Source of the DNA: Pseudarthrobacter defluvii
GTDB lineage: Bacteria > Actinomycetota > Actinomycetes > Actinomycetales > Micrococcaceae
DNA length: 64,000 nt
Direction of reading: 5' to 3'
Assembly: GCF_030816725.1 (NCBI RefSeq)
Contig: NZ_JAUSYG010000001.1
Coordinates: 1,798,001-1,862,000, forward strand
This document shows positions 45,454-54,825 of this stretch, piece after piece (the first letter of the stretch is position 1; every line of letters begins with the position of its first letter). The position numbers and the translations under genes were made by a program. Under the pieces are notes generated by a model. That model ran no database searches and had not been told where the DNA came from. It worked only from the letters and a program-made list of their open reading frames with translations.

Positions 45454-46272
45454 CTACTTCAGAGAAAACGAGTCTATCGTGACTGGTTGTTTTGGTGCGC
45501 CGTCCGTGTCGCTGGCTTCCGGCGTGACTCCGGCGGCCGCAATGGTGGAGACGGCGTCAAGGCCCGACGTCACCTTTCCCACCACCGTGTAGCCTCCTGC
45601 GGCGTCCGCCGGGATGACGGTGTCCTTGTACACGATAAAGAACTGGGTTCCGTTGCCGTAGGCATTGTTGCCGGTGCGGGCAACGGCAATGGTGCCGGCA
45701 GGGTATGTGTTGTCAGCCGGGGTGTTCTCGAGCGGGCCCCAAGTGTAGTTCGGGTCGCCCTGCCCGTCTCCGTTGGGGGATCCGCACTGCAGGACGCCGA
45801 ACTTCTCTGCGGTGGTCAGCCGGTGGCAGGTCTTGCCGTTGAAGTAGCCTTGGTCGCTGAGGGATTTGAAGACGGCGGCTGCCTGCGGTGCTTTGGTCCC
45901 GTCCACTTCCACACCGAGCGGGCTGCCGTTCAGCACCAGCTGGCCGGTGAACGTCTTTCCGGCCGCCGTGCCCGCAGCCGGGATGTTCGGCCCGTTGGTC
46001 GCCGGTGCGGAAGGGGTGGCGGAAGGGCTTGCGGAGGCGGATGGTTCCGTCAGCCCTGCCTGGGCGGCGGCGTATTCGTCCTCGGTGGGGTTGCCGGCGA
46101 ACGCGGTGAGTTGGAGCACGACGGCGAGCACCACGGCGGCGGTCCCCGCGCCGGCGGCAACAAGGTTGTCGCGCTTCCGCCGCTTTTCCTGGCCGCGCCG
46201 GAGCTCACGCTTGGCTTCCATTTGCTGGATGCGCCGTTTTGTTTCGCGTGCACTGCGTGGACTGGCCGCCAA
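45454..46272 (-). CDS. membrane-anchored peptidyl-prolyl cis-trans isomerase (cyclophilin)
   Basis: 272 aa from TTG 46270-46272, with GAGGAGG 6 nt upstream. A basic, cytoplasmic N-terminus (about 1-36), one membrane helix (about 38-58), a Ser/Pro/Thr-rich linker and an extracytoplasmic cyclophilin domain (about 105-270): GQLVLNGSPLGVEVDG, FNGKTCHRLTTAEKFGVLQC, GTIAVARTGNNAYGNGTQFF and VVGKVTSGLDAVSTI. It should help fold secreted proteins. Confidence 0.92.
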   Translation of the reverse strand: MAASPRSARETKRRIQQMEAKRELRRGQEKRRKRDNLVAAGAGTAAVVLAVVLQLTAFAGNPTEDEYAAAQAGLTEPSASASPSATPSAPATNGPNIPAAGTAAGKTFTGQLVLNGSPLGVEVDGTKAPQAAAVFKSLSDQGYFNGKTCHRLTTAEKFGVLQCGSPNGDGQGDPNYTWGPLENTPADNTYPAGTIAVARTGNNAYGNGTQFFIVYKDTVIPADAAGGYTVVGKVTSGLDAVSTIAAAGVTPEASDTDGAPKQPVTIDSFSLK

Positions 46273-46379
46273 GGGTCCTCCTCATCGTCGGGCTGCTGGT
46301 GCCCGGTGGTTGGCCGCCGGGCGCAGGTGTCAGGGCCAGGGTTTGCGGGCCTGCTGCATTAGAGATGCACAGGGATGAC

Positions 46380-46410
46380 GCATAAACTGGCTGCCGCACA
46401 TAGTTTATGC
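46380..46410. promoter_or_regulatory. inverted repeat between cyclophilin gene and hisS
   Basis: GCATAAACT (46380-46388) and AGTTTATGC (46402-46410) form a perfect 9-bp inverted repeat with 13 bp between the arms, so the half-sites are two helical turns apart (22 bp centre to centre). It is 92 bp before hisS, in a divergent promoter region. AT-rich compared with its surroundings, it looks like an operator. Confidence 0.45.
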
Positions 46411-46501
46411 ATGGCTGGCTGTGCTGCCGCCGTATGCCGCCGCCGAGCGGCGCAGGCCGGCAGTTCCGGCGCACCTTCCATTCCTAAGGAGAACCTTCCC
46501 C

Positions 46502-47872
46502 ATGGCACGCACCGCCTCCCTGTCCGGATTCCCCGAGTGGCTTCCCGAGGAGCGGCTGGTGGAGCTGCATGTGCTGGATACCCTGCGCAGGGTTTTTGAA
46601 CTGCACGGATTTGGTTCGATCGAGACCCGGGCGGTTGAGACGGTGGGCCAACTGCTCCGCAAGGGGGAGATCGACAAGGAAGTGTACGGCCTGAGCCGGC
46701 TCCAGGAGGATGAGAGCGACAACCCCGTTAAAGGCGGCAAGGCCGACCCCCACGCGCTTGCCCTGCATTTTGACCTGACCGTGCCGTTTGCCCGGTACGT
46801 GGTGGAAAACGCCGGCTATTTGTCCTTCCCGTTCCGCCGCTACCAGATCCAGAAGGTGTGGCGCGGCGAGCGGCCGCAGGAAGGGCGGGCCCGCGAGTTC
46901 ACCCAGGCGGACATCGACGTGGTGGGCGACGGCGAGCTCCCGTTCCGTTATGACGTCGAGATCGCGCTGGTCATCGCCGAGGCACTCAGCGCCCTGCCCA
47001 TCCCCGACTTCCGGCTCCGGATCAACAACCGGAAGCTCGCCGAAGGCTTTTACCGGGGCATTGGGCTTGAGGACACAGCGGGCGTGCTGCGCAGCATCGA
47101 CAAGCTCGAAAAGATCGGACCCGCCAAGGTGGCCGAACTGCTGAAGAGTGAACTCGGCGCTTCGGACGAGCAGGCAGCCAAAGCCCTCCAACTGGCCGCC
47201 ATCCGCACCGAAGACACGTCCTTTGTGGCGCAGGTCCGGGCCTTGGGCGTAAGCGATGAACTGCTCGATGAAGGCCTGGACGAACTGGAACAGGTCATCG
47301 ATGCCGCCGTCCAGCGGGCCCCCGGCAAGGTCCTGGCGGACCTCAGCATTGCCCGCGGCCTGGACTACTACACCGGAACGGTGGTGGAAACGGTACTGGT
47401 GGGCCACGAACAGCTTGGCTCCATTTGCTCCGGTGGCCGCTACGACGCCCTGGCATCGAAGGGGAACCGCAAGTTCCCTGGCGTTGGCCTCTCCATCGGG
47501 GTCACCCGCTTGGTATCCCGGATCCTGAGCCAGGACCTGGCCAAGGCTTCCCGCGCGGTTCCCACTGCGGTCCTGGTGGCCCTCAACCATGACGACAGCT
47601 GGGGCGCTGCCCAGGACGTCGCTGCCCTGCTGCGCAGCCGGGGCATCCCCACCGAGGTCGCTGCGAAGGCGGAGAAGTTCGGCAAGCAGATCAAGTTCGC
47701 GGACCGCCGGGGCATACCGTTTGTCTGGTTCACCGACGAGGACGGCACCTACCAGGTCAAGGACATCCGCACCGGCGAGCAGGTCCTGGCAGCCCCCGAA
47801 ACATGGATGCCGCCGCTGGAGGATTTGACCGTCCAGGTGGAAACGACTGCGCCCGCACCGGCCTCGGTGTAG
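46502..47872 (+). CDS. hisS: histidine-tRNA ligase
   Basis: 456 aa from ATG 46502 with AAGGAG upstream. Class II core: motif 1 region LDTLRRVFELHGFGSIETRA, motif 2 with PFRRYQIQKVWRGERPQEGR, the histidine-specific SIARGLDYYTGTVVET and CSGGRYDALA, and the C-terminal anticodon-binding domain (VLVALNHDDSWGAAQDVAAL). This variant begins with a ~15-residue extension, ARTASLSGFPEWLPEE, in place of the usual RGT(x)D start. Confidence 0.96.
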   Translation: MARTASLSGFPEWLPEERLVELHVLDTLRRVFELHGFGSIETRAVETVGQLLRKGEIDKEVYGLSRLQEDESDNPVKGGKADPHALALHFDLTVPFARYVVENAGYLSFPFRRYQIQKVWRGERPQEGRAREFTQADIDVVGDGELPFRYDVEIALVIAEALSALPIPDFRLRINNRKLAEGFYRGIGLEDTAGVLRSIDKLEKIGPAKVAELLKSELGASDEQAAKALQLAAIRTEDTSFVAQVRALGVSDELLDEGLDELEQVIDAAVQRAPGKVLADLSIARGLDYYTGTVVETVLVGHEQLGSICSGGRYDALASKGNRKFPGVGLSIGVTRLVSRILSQDLAKASRAVPTAVLVALNHDDSWGAAQDVAALLRSRGIPTEVAAKAEKFGKQIKFADRRGIPFVWFTDEDGTYQVKDIRTGEQVLAAPETWMPPLEDLTVQVETTAPAPASV

Positions 47873-47881
47873 CCCGGAATC

Positions 47882-49135
47882 CTACGGCCGGGGCTGGTGC
47901 TGCCGGAAGCGCAGCACCACCCAGCGCCCGGCGACCCCCGCCGCGAGGACCGCCGCCATGGTCAGGACAGACGCCCCCGGCAAGGTGAAGGCCAGCACTA
48001 CGCATCCCAGGAATCCCACCGCGTTGAGCCAGCGCGGAGCGTAGCCGGGATGCCCGGCGAGCGTGTAGGCGGACGCGTTGGCAATTGCGTAGTACACCAG
48101 CACGCCGAAGCTTGAAAAGCCCACCACGGTCATCACGTCGGTGGTCAGCAGGAGCACAATGACGACGGCGGCCACGGCGATTTCCGCGACGAACGGAACA
48201 GTATGGGTGCCGCCCACCTTTGCCAACGGTCCGGGGAGGTCACGCTCCCTCGCCATGGCAAGCGTTGTCCGCCCCACGCCCGTGATCAGCGCCAGGAGCG
48301 CGCCCAGGCATGCGGCGGCGGCTCCCGCCTGCACCAGCGGCGCAGCGGCGCCCAGCCGGGAGTCCAGCACCGCGTCCAGCAGGGGAGTCCTGGTGGCGGC
48401 CAGCCGGTCCCCGAGATGGGCAAGCAGCAGCAGCGCCAGGACCAGGTAGATGGCGAACGCAGCTGCCAGGGCTGCGAGGATTGCCCTCGGAATAGCCCGC
48501 GCCGGATTCCTGACCTCTTCGCCCAGCGTGGCGATCCGGGCATAACCGGCAAACGCAAAAAACATGAGCCCGGCGGCCGGCAGGACACCAGCCACACCTG
48601 CGGGCGGCGCACCAGCCGTGGCTGCCGCCGGGTGCGGTCCCAGCACGGCTGCGACGGCAACAAACACCAGCGTCGCCAGGACCAGGCACAGCAGGACCCG
48701 GGTCAGCAGGGCGGTCCGGGTGATGCCCAGCAGGTTGACCCCCGTCAGGACCACGACGGCGGCGACGGCCACGGGAACGGCATAGTCGCGGGCAACATAG
48801 TTGCCGAACGTCAAAGCCATGGCCGCGCAGGAGGCCGTCTTGCCCGTGACGAACCCCCATCCGGCCAGGAAGCCCGGCCATTCGCCCAGCTGTTTGCGGC
48901 CATACACGTAGGTTCCACCGCTGGTGGGGTACTTTGCGGCGAGGGCCGCGGAAGCGACGGCGTTGCAATACGCCACGACGCCGGCAACCACCACGGCCAG
49001 GACCAGCAGGTTTCCGGCAAGAGCAGCGGCCGGGGCGAACACCACGAACACACCCGCGCCCAGCATGGATCCCAGTCCAATGGCGGTGGCATCAAAGGTC
49101 CCGAGCCGGCGCTGCAGCTGCTGTGGTTCATTCAT
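47882..49135 (-). CDS. APC superfamily amino-acid permease
   Basis: 417 aa from ATG 49133-49135. About twelve membrane helices; helix 1 carries the substrate/ion motif GLGSMLGAGVFVVFAPA and helix 6 FFAFAGYARIATLGEE, both typical of APC transporters. Amino-acid or polyamine uptake is likely; substrate unknown. Its stop is 10 bp from that of hisS (convergent). Confidence 0.92.
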   Translation of the reverse strand: MNEPQQLQRRLGTFDATAIGLGSMLGAGVFVVFAPAAALAGNLLVLAVVVAGVVAYCNAVASAALAAKYPTSGGTYVYGRKQLGEWPGFLAGWGFVTGKTASCAAMALTFGNYVARDYAVPVAVAAVVVLTGVNLLGITRTALLTRVLLCLVLATLVFVAVAAVLGPHPAAATAGAPPAGVAGVLPAAGLMFFAFAGYARIATLGEEVRNPARAIPRAILAALAAAFAIYLVLALLLLAHLGDRLAATRTPLLDAVLDSRLGAAAPLVQAGAAAACLGALLALITGVGRTTLAMARERDLPGPLAKVGGTHTVPFVAEIAVAAVVIVLLLTTDVMTVVGFSSFGVLVYYAIANASAYTLAGHPGYAPRWLNAVGFLGCVVLAFTLPGASVLTMAAVLAAGVAGRWVVLRFRQHQPRP

Positions 49136-49232
49136 GCGGCGGCAGTCCCTTTCCAGCGGGTAAACTCGGACGGGATCGTTCCCGCAACGATCATATTGAA
49201 CTTCCCACTGTTTTCCCGCAGAAAGGCGTGCT

Positions 49233-51032
49233 GTGCTGCGCACACATGACCTCGGATCCCTTCGCTCCGAGCACATTGGACAGACCGTAACCCTGGCCGG
49301 CTGGGTGGCCCGCCGTCGTGATCACGGTGGTGTGGCATTCGTGGACCTGCGCGACGCTTCCGGCGTGGCCCAGGTGGTTGTCCGTGAGGAAGAAGTGTTC
49401 CACGGGCTGCGCAACGAGTACGTCCTGCAGGTCACGGGTACCGTGTCCAGGCGTCCGGAAGGCAACGAGAACCCTGCGTTGGCCACCGGCGAAATCGAGG
49501 TCATTGCCGAGGACGTCACCATCCTCAACACCTCCGACCCCCTGCCGTTCCAGATCGACGAGCATGTGGAAGTCGGCGAGGAAGCGCGCCTCAAGCACCG
49601 CTACCTGGACCTGCGCCGTCCCGGCCCCAGCCGCAACCTGCGCCTCCGGTCCGAGGCGAACCGTGTGGCGCGGGACCTGCTCCACCACGAGGGCTTCGTG
49701 GAGATCGAGACCCCCACGCTGACGCGCTCGACGCCGGAAGGCGCCCGTGACTTCCTGGTTCCGGCACGCCTTGCGCCGGGTTCCTGGTATGCCCTCCCGC
49801 AGTCCCCGCAGCTCTTCAAGCAGCTGCTGCAGGTGGGCGGCTTCGAGAAGTACTACCAGATCGCCCGCTGCTACCGGGACGAGGACTTCCGCGCGGACCG
49901 GCAGCCGGAGTTCACGCAGCTGGACATCGAAGCCAGCTTCGTGGACCAGGACGACATCATCCGGCTGGGTGAAAACATCGTCAAGGCCATCTGGCAGCTG
50001 ATCGGCGTCGACATTCCTACGCCCATCCAGCGCATCACCTACGCGGACGCCATGGCGCGCTACGGCTCGGATAAGCCGGACCTGCGTTTCGGGCAGGAAC
50101 TGACCGAGCTCACCGAATTCTTCAAGGACACCAACTTCGGCGTGTTCAAGGCTCCCTACGTGGGCGCCGTAGTGATGCCCGGCGGCGCCTCACAGGCACG
50201 CCGTGCACTGGACGCCTGGCAGGAATGGGCCAAGCAGCGCGGGGCGAAGGGCCTTGCCTACGTCCTGTACAAGGAGGACGGCGAACTTGCCGGCCCGGTG
50301 GCGAAGAACCTCACCGAGATCGAGCGCGCAGGCCTGGCAGACGCGGTCGGCGCCAAGCCGGGTGACTGCATCTTCTTCGCAGCGGGCGAGAAGACCCCGT
50401 CGCGTGCCCTGCTCGGCGCTGCACGCGTGGAGATCGGCCACCGCACCGGCCTGATCGACCCCAACGACTGGGCTTTCTGCTGGGTGGTGGACGCGCCCAT
50501 GTTCGAGCCCGCCGCCGCAGCCGTCGCGTCGGGCGATGTCGCGGTTGGCGGAGGGCAGTGGACGGCCGTGCACCACGCCTTCACCTCGCCCAAGCCGGAG
50601 TTCCTGGACACCTTCGACAAGGACCCCGAGTCCGCGCTGTCCTACGCCTATGACATCGTCTGCAACGGCAACGAAATCGGCGGCGGCTCCATCCGTATCC
50701 ACCAGCGCGACGTGCAGGAGCGCGTGTTCGAACTGATGGGCCTGGACAAGGACGACGCGCAGACCAAGTTCGGCTTCCTGCTCGAGGGCTTCAAGTACGG
50801 TGCGCCCCCGCACGGCGGCATCGCCTTTGGCTGGGACCGCGTGGTGTCGCTGCTGGCAGGAGTCGAGTCCATCCGCGACGTCATCGCCTTCCCGAAGTCC
50901 GGCGGCGGACACGACCCCCTAACTGAGGCGCCGGCCCCCATCACCCCGCAGCAGCGCAAGGAAGCAGGCGTGGACTTCAAGCCGGAAGCCAGGAAGCCGG
51001 AAGAGAAGAAGAAGCCCGAAGACAAGCAGTAA
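49233..51032 (+). CDS. aspS: aspartate-tRNA(Asp/Asn) ligase
   Basis: 599 aa from GTG 49233 with AGAAAGG 7 nt upstream. N-terminal OB anticodon-binding domain ([20 protein letters not shown]), class II core ([54 protein letters not shown]), the bacterial GAD insert (about 300-415) and motif 3 [16 protein letters not shown] Lys/Glu-rich tail closes it. Actinobacteria usually use such enzymes with GatCAB, but tRNA specificity cannot be read here. Confidence 0.97.
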   Translation: MLRTHDLGSLRSEHIGQTVTLAGWVARRRDHGGVAFVDLRDASGVAQVVVREEEVFHGLRNEYVLQVTGTVSRRPEGNENPALATGEIEVIAEDVTILNTSDPLPFQIDEHVEVGEEARLKHRYLDLRRPGPSRNLRLRSEANRVARDLLHHEGFVEIETPTLTRSTPEGARDFLVPARLAPGSWYALPQSPQLFKQLLQVGGFEKYYQIARCYRDEDFRADRQPEFTQLDIEASFVDQDDIIRLGENIVKAIWQLIGVDIPTPIQRITYADAMARYGSDKPDLRFGQELTELTEFFKDTNFGVFKAPYVGAVVMPGGASQARRALDAWQEWAKQRGAKGLAYVLYKEDGELAGPVAKNLTEIERAGLADAVGAKPGDCIFFAAGEKTPSRALLGAARVEIGHRTGLIDPNDWAFCWVVDAPMFEPAAAAVASGDVAVGGGQWTAVHHAFTSPKPEFLDTFDKDPESALSYAYDIVCNGNEIGGGSIRIHQRDVQERVFELMGLDKDDAQTKFGFLLEGFKYGAPPHGGIAFGWDRVVSLLAGVESIRDVIAFPKSGGGHDPLTEAPAPITPQQRKEAGVDFKPEARKPEEKKKPEDKQ

Positions 51033-51046
51033 TACCAAGCGGTAAG

Positions 51047-51077
51047 GGAGGCTCCCCGGTTAATCCGGGGAGCCTCC
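51047..51077 (+). terminator. terminator-like hairpin after aspS
   Basis: Perfect 13-bp stem GGAGGCTCCCCGG (51047-51059) and CCGGGGAGCCTCC (51065-51077) around TTAAT, 14 bp after the stop. No T-run. Confidence 0.7.
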
Positions 51078-51101
51078 GGCCGTTAATGAAGGAGGAGTCC
51101 G

Positions 51102-51911
51102 GTGGATACGCAATTGCCGCAACCCGCAGCCCTTGACCTTGGGTCCGCCATGGACGCCGCGTGGCCTGCACTCGAACGCCGTGCCGTTGGAGGCTGGATC
51201 TTGCGGGCGGCCGCAGGGGTCACCCAGCGTGCCAACTCCATCTGGCCGAGGGAGTCCGCTCACCACTCGGTTGAAGACCTTTCCGCGCTGCTCCGCGAAG
51301 CACGGTCGTGGTACCGCAGCCGCCGGCTTCCGGTCATCTTCCAACTGTTTGACGACGCCCCCGCGGCGGCACTGCACCACCTTCTCGATGCGGAGGGGTT
51401 CACCCGCCAGTCCGAGACCCTTGTCATGACCCGCGGCGCCACGCAGATTCCTTCTGCTGACGCCAGGCCGGGCACGCCGGCTGTGGAGCTCTCACCGGAG
51501 CCGTCGGAGGAGTGGCTGCAGGTCTGGTGGCGGGTGGACGGCCGCGGTGGCAGCGAGGGGCTGGCCACCGCCCGCGGGATCCTCCTGGGCTGTCCGTCCG
51601 TCTACGCCCTGGTGCGGAACGGCGATGGCCGGGCCGCCGCCGTCGGACGCCTCGCCCTCCCCACCGGCGCTAATCAAGGCGGCCTGTACTGCATGGCCAC
51701 CCTGCCGGAAGCGCGCCGCCGGGGTTATGCGGCGGCAATCCTCGAATCGCTGCTGCAGGCCGGCAGCGACCGGGGTGTAGCGGGCTTCTGGCTGCTGGTG
51801 ACCGCAGCCAACCAGGGTGCGCAGGACCTCTATGCCAGTGCCGGGTTCCGCGAAACCGGCCGTTACCTGTACCGGCAGGAACGCCTCCGGCGGGCGCCGG
51901 GTGGCTGCTGA
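51102..51911 (+). CDS. GNAT family N-acetyltransferase
   Basis: 269 aa from GTG 51102 with AAGGAGG upstream. Two GNAT-like halves: the N-terminal one is degenerate; the C-terminal one (about 130-265) has the acetyl-CoA loop MATLPEARRRGYAAAILESL and GFWLLVTAANQGAQDLYASA then GFRETGRYLYR. Substrate unknown. Confidence 0.9.
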   Translation: MDTQLPQPAALDLGSAMDAAWPALERRAVGGWILRAAAGVTQRANSIWPRESAHHSVEDLSALLREARSWYRSRRLPVIFQLFDDAPAAALHHLLDAEGFTRQSETLVMTRGATQIPSADARPGTPAVELSPEPSEEWLQVWWRVDGRGGSEGLATARGILLGCPSVYALVRNGDGRAAAVGRLALPTGANQGGLYCMATLPEARRRGYAAAILESLLQAGSDRGVAGFWLLVTAANQGAQDLYASAGFRETGRYLYRQERLRRAPGGC

Positions 51912-51913
51912 TG

Positions 51914-52129
51914 TTAGCCCTTCGCGGTGATGTCCTCGTCCTCGGGGATGAAGATTGCCTCGATGGGCTGGCCAAACAGCTTCGCAATGCGGAAGGCAAG
52001 CGGCAGCGCCGGGTCATACCGGCCAGTTTCAAGGGCGTTTACGGTTTGCCGCGATACGCCCAGTTGATCCGCCAGTTTTGCTTGCGTCCAGCTCCGCGAC
52101 TCCCGGAGCGCCTTGAGGTGGTTCTTCAC
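51914..52129 (-). CDS. XRE family helix-turn-helix regulator (YozG-like)
   Basis: 71 aa from GTG 52127-52129. It is one HTH domain: LKALRESRSWTQAKLADQLG, VSRQTVNALETGRYDPALPL, then the family tail IAKLFGQPIEAIFIPE. Small stand-alone regulators of this type are often encoded with a membrane protein and repress their own operon. The start overlaps the stop of the upstream membrane-protein gene. Two copies of a TGACAAG-N4-CTTGACA site lie at the operon start. Confidence 0.9.
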   Translation of the reverse strand: MKNHLKALRESRSWTQAKLADQLGVSRQTVNALETGRYDPALPLAFRIAKLFGQPIEAIFIPEDEDITAKG

Positions 52130-52542
52130 CGCCGGCCCACCACGGCGCCGGTAATGATCCAGCCCAGCATGCCTGCGGCGTAAATGATCCAGCCGATGCC
52201 GACAAAGCTGAGGCCGGCTATTTCCAGGAACGCGACTGTCACAGAGGCGACCATGGCTACGGCAAATCCGCCGCCAAGCGCCTGCAGCAGCAGAAGCCGC
52301 TGATACTCGTCGATGCGGCGTGCGTGCCGGAGGACGGCCCGAACGATCCACAGGCCGGGTATCACCGGGAGGACGGCCCAAGCGAAGCGCCAGGGACTGT
52401 CGCCGTCCAGGCCGCCCGAAAGAAGCACGGCCGTGAGCACCACAGCGTAGGCGCCGATGCCGGGCCAGAATTCGCGTTGGTAGGCGCGGGCTATTGAACG
52501 GTCTCCGGCGCTACGGTCATCTCTGTCAAGTTTGCTTGTCAT
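52126..52542 (-). CDS. hypothetical membrane protein, partner of XRE regulator
   Basis: 138 aa from ATG 52540-52542. About four membrane helices: GIGAYAVVLTAVLLSGG, WAVLPVIPGLWIVRAVLRH, LGGGFAVAMVASVTVAFLEI and FVGIGWIIYAAGMLGWIITG. No family recognised. A longer reading from ATG 52590 would add 16 residues that only translate the operator repeat. The chosen start fits a leaderless promoter: TTGACA, 17 bp, CACACT, 6 nt, ATG. The regulator gene overlaps its stop by 4 bp. Confidence 0.8.
   Translation of the reverse strand: MTSKLDRDDRSAGDRSIARAYQREFWPGIGAYAVVLTAVLLSGGLDGDSPWRFAWAVLPVIPGLWIVRAVLRHARRIDEYQRLLLLQALGGGFAVAMVASVTVAFLEIAGLSFVGIGWIIYAAGMLGWIITGAVVGRR
52524..52541 (-). promoter_or_regulatory. 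operator copy 2, over the first codons
   Basis: Minus strand TGACAAGCAAACTTGACA, a near-perfect dyad (CAAG-N4-CTTG core), beginning at the second base of the start codon of the membrane-protein gene. The same element occurs 48 bp upstream. Confidence 0.6.
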
Positions 52543-52571
52543 GCTCCAAGTGTGCGGCGCGCACTGAGGAG

Positions 52572-52589
52572 TGTCAAGGGTGCTTGTCA
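52572..52589 (-). promoter_or_regulatory. operator copy 1, containing the -35 box
   Basis: Minus strand TGACAAGCACCCTTGACA; its last six bases TTGACA make a consensus -35 box, 17 bp from CACACT. A repressor bound to both copies would cover the promoter from -35 to the start codon. Confidence 0.6.
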
Positions 52590-52621
52590 TTCAGATGCTT
52601 GCCCTGTTCCGGCGCGCTTTT

Positions 52622-53287
52622 TTACCCCGCGTCCGTCACGGTGATCCGCACCGAGCAGGCATCCGCCGCCGCCTTCTTCAACACTGCGGCGCGCGGCTCG
52701 GTGACGTCCAGGTAGGCCAGGCGCGGAAGGCGTGCGTAGTCGCGCAGCAAGGGCTCCCCAAGTACCAGGTCGGCCAGGGTCCTGTCGCCGCCGGGCACCA
52801 GGTATTCGAAGGCTTGCCCCGCAAAGACCTGCCCCGCCTGCTCCGCCACAGCAGCGATCAGGGCATCCGCCTGGTTGGAACGCCGGCGGGCAAACCGCTG
52901 CTGGGACTGTCCGCCGGCGGCCGTGCGTGACTGGACATACCGGGTGCCCGCCTTGGACGCCAGCAGCGTGCCCTCGCTTGCCACCCCGACGGCGTAACCG
53001 CCCCGCCGGACGAGCAGCAGTCCCAGCCGGCGCGGCTGGGACGCAAGGGCGGCCAGCCGCTCCAAGGGTCCGGCACCGCGTCCGGGGCGGCCATCCGCCG
53101 GCCAGGGGGCCTGCAGCAGCGCGACGGTGCCGTCCGCTGCCACAAGGCGGAGGCCGTCGTCGTCATCCTGCGGCCCGTAGCCCCCGTGCGAGGCGCCGAA
53201 CCGATCCGCCCAGCCGGCCAGCCGGGTACCGGACACGAATGCCGTCCGGACGGACGACGGGGCGCCGGCTGAACCTGGGGCGGGCAT
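52622..53287 (-). CDS. acVLRF1 family peptidyl-tRNA hydrolase
   Basis: 221 aa from ATG 53285-53287, with AAGGAA upstream. It has the actinobacterial VLRF1 pattern: GGYAVGVASEGTLLASKAGT, then RYVQSRTAAGGQSQQRFARR with the GGQSQQ catalytic loop (eRF1/VLRF1 fold, Gln nucleophile-positioning), and NQADALIAAVAEQA. It should release peptides from stalled or rescued ribosome complexes. It is divergent from rarA. Confidence 0.88.
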   Translation of the reverse strand: MPAPGSAGAPSSVRTAFVSGTRLAGWADRFGASHGGYGPQDDDDGLRLVAADGTVALLQAPWPADGRPGRGAGPLERLAALASQPRRLGLLLVRRGGYAVGVASEGTLLASKAGTRYVQSRTAAGGQSQQRFARRRSNQADALIAAVAEQAGQVFAGQAFEYLVPGGDRTLADLVLGEPLLRDYARLPRLAYLDVTEPRAAVLKKAAADACSVRITVTDAG

Positions 53288-53362
53288 GGCAGTTCCTTCG
53301 GTATCAGGGACCGGCGGAAGGCCGGGGAAATGCAGGTGGTGGACTGGAAGTAGCCTATCTAT

Positions 53363-54817
53363 GTGGATGATCTCTTCGGCAACGGGCCAGAAAATGACGA
53401 CGACGAGAGTCCCGTCGCGAGGGAAAGCGCAGGTTCAAGGGGGCCGGGTTCGCCCCGGAGCCCCCTTGCCGTACGCATGCGCCCGCGCACCCTCGATGAG
53501 GTGGTGGGCCAGCAGCACCTGCTGGGCCAGGGATCGCCGCTGCGCCAGCTGGCGGCCGGAGCAGGCGCTGACGCGGCCGGCCCTGCCGGTCCCAGTTCGC
53601 TGATCCTGTGGGGTCCGCCGGGTACCGGCAAGACCACATTGGCGCACGTCATTGCCCGCGGTCCCGGCCGTAAGTTCGTGGAGCTGTCCGCCATCACCGC
53701 CGGTGTCAAGGACGTCCGCCGCGTCATGGACGACGCGCTGACGGCCCGTGACCTGTACAAGACCACCACAGTGCTGTTCCTGGACGAGATCCACCGCTTC
53801 AACAAGGCCCAGCAGGACGCCCTGCTGCCCGGCGTCGAAAACCGCTGGGTGGTCCTGGTGGCCGCCACCACCGAGAACCCCTCCTTCTCCGTGGTCTCGC
53901 CGCTGCTCTCCCGCTCGCTGCTGCTCACCCTCAAACCCCTGACCGATGCGGATATCGAGGGCCTGCTGGTGCGGGCCGTGGAGGACCCGCGGGGGCTGGG
54001 CGGCAAGGTCCGGCTCAGCGATGAGGCGTTGGAGCACCTGGTCCGGCTCTCGGGCGGGGACGCCCGCCGGGCGCTGACGGCGCTGGAAGCCGCGGCCGGG
54101 GTCGCTTTCGGTGACGCGGACGACGTCGTACGTTCCGTGGGGGAGGAGGGTGCAGCTTCCGCGCCGGTCGCCGTGGAGCCGGTCACCGTTGAGCTCCGCC
54201 ATACGGAGCGCGCCCTGGACGCGGCTGCCGTCCGCTATGACCGCGCCGGCGACCAGCACTACGACGTGGCCAGCGCCTTCATCAAGTCCATCAGGGGCTC
54301 GGACGTGGACGCGGCCCTGCACTATCTCGCCCGGATGCTCGAGGCCGGGGAGGACCCCCGGTTTGTTGCCCGCCGGATTGTCATCTCCGCAGCGGAGGAT
54401 GTGGGCATGGCGGACCCAACCGCGCTCCAGACCGCCGTTGCCGCGGCGCAGGCGGTGCAGCTCATCGGCATGCCCGAGGGGCGGATCATCCTGGCCGAAG
54501 CTGTGGTCCACCTGGCCACCGCGCCGAAGTCCAATGCCGCCTACATGGGCATCAATAAAGCGATCGCGGATGTGCGGGCGGGGCTCGGCGTCGGGATTCC
54601 CGCCCACCTGCGCGACGCGCACTATCCGGGGTCCAAGCAGCTGGGCCACGGCGTGGGGTACAAGTACGCCCATGACGCACCGCACGCAGTAGCGACCCAG
54701 CAGTACCCGCCCGATGACCTGGTAGGCCGGGACTACTACCAGCCCACCGGCAACGGCGCGGAGCGGGACATCGCCCAACGGCTTGAGCGGCTGCGAAGGA
54801 TTGTTCGCGGCAAGTGA
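53363..54817 (+). CDS. rarA: replication-associated recombination protein A
   Basis: 484 aa from GTG 53363 (MDDLFGNG). AAA+ ATPase with Walker [10 protein letters not shown] (about 84-92), Walker [21 protein letters not shown], sensor [13 protein letters not shown] [18 protein letters not shown], and the C-terminal MgsA tetramerisation domain ([20 protein letters not shown]). It acts at stalled replication forks. TAGCCT ends 6 nt before the GTG, so it may be leaderless. Confidence 0.96.
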   Translation: MDDLFGNGPENDDDESPVARESAGSRGPGSPRSPLAVRMRPRTLDEVVGQQHLLGQGSPLRQLAAGAGADAAGPAGPSSLILWGPPGTGKTTLAHVIARGPGRKFVELSAITAGVKDVRRVMDDALTARDLYKTTTVLFLDEIHRFNKAQQDALLPGVENRWVVLVAATTENPSFSVVSPLLSRSLLLTLKPLTDADIEGLLVRAVEDPRGLGGKVRLSDEALEHLVRLSGGDARRALTALEAAAGVAFGDADDVVRSVGEEGAASAPVAVEPVTVELRHTERALDAAAVRYDRAGDQHYDVASAFIKSIRGSDVDAALHYLARMLEAGEDPRFVARRIVISAAEDVGMADPTALQTAVAAAQAVQLIGMPEGRIILAEAVVHLATAPKSNAAYMGINKAIADVRAGLGVGIPAHLRDAHYPGSKQLGHGVGYKYAHDAPHAVATQQYPPDDLVGRDYYQPTGNGAERDIAQRLERLRRIVRGK

Positions 54818-54825
54818 CGCCATGG

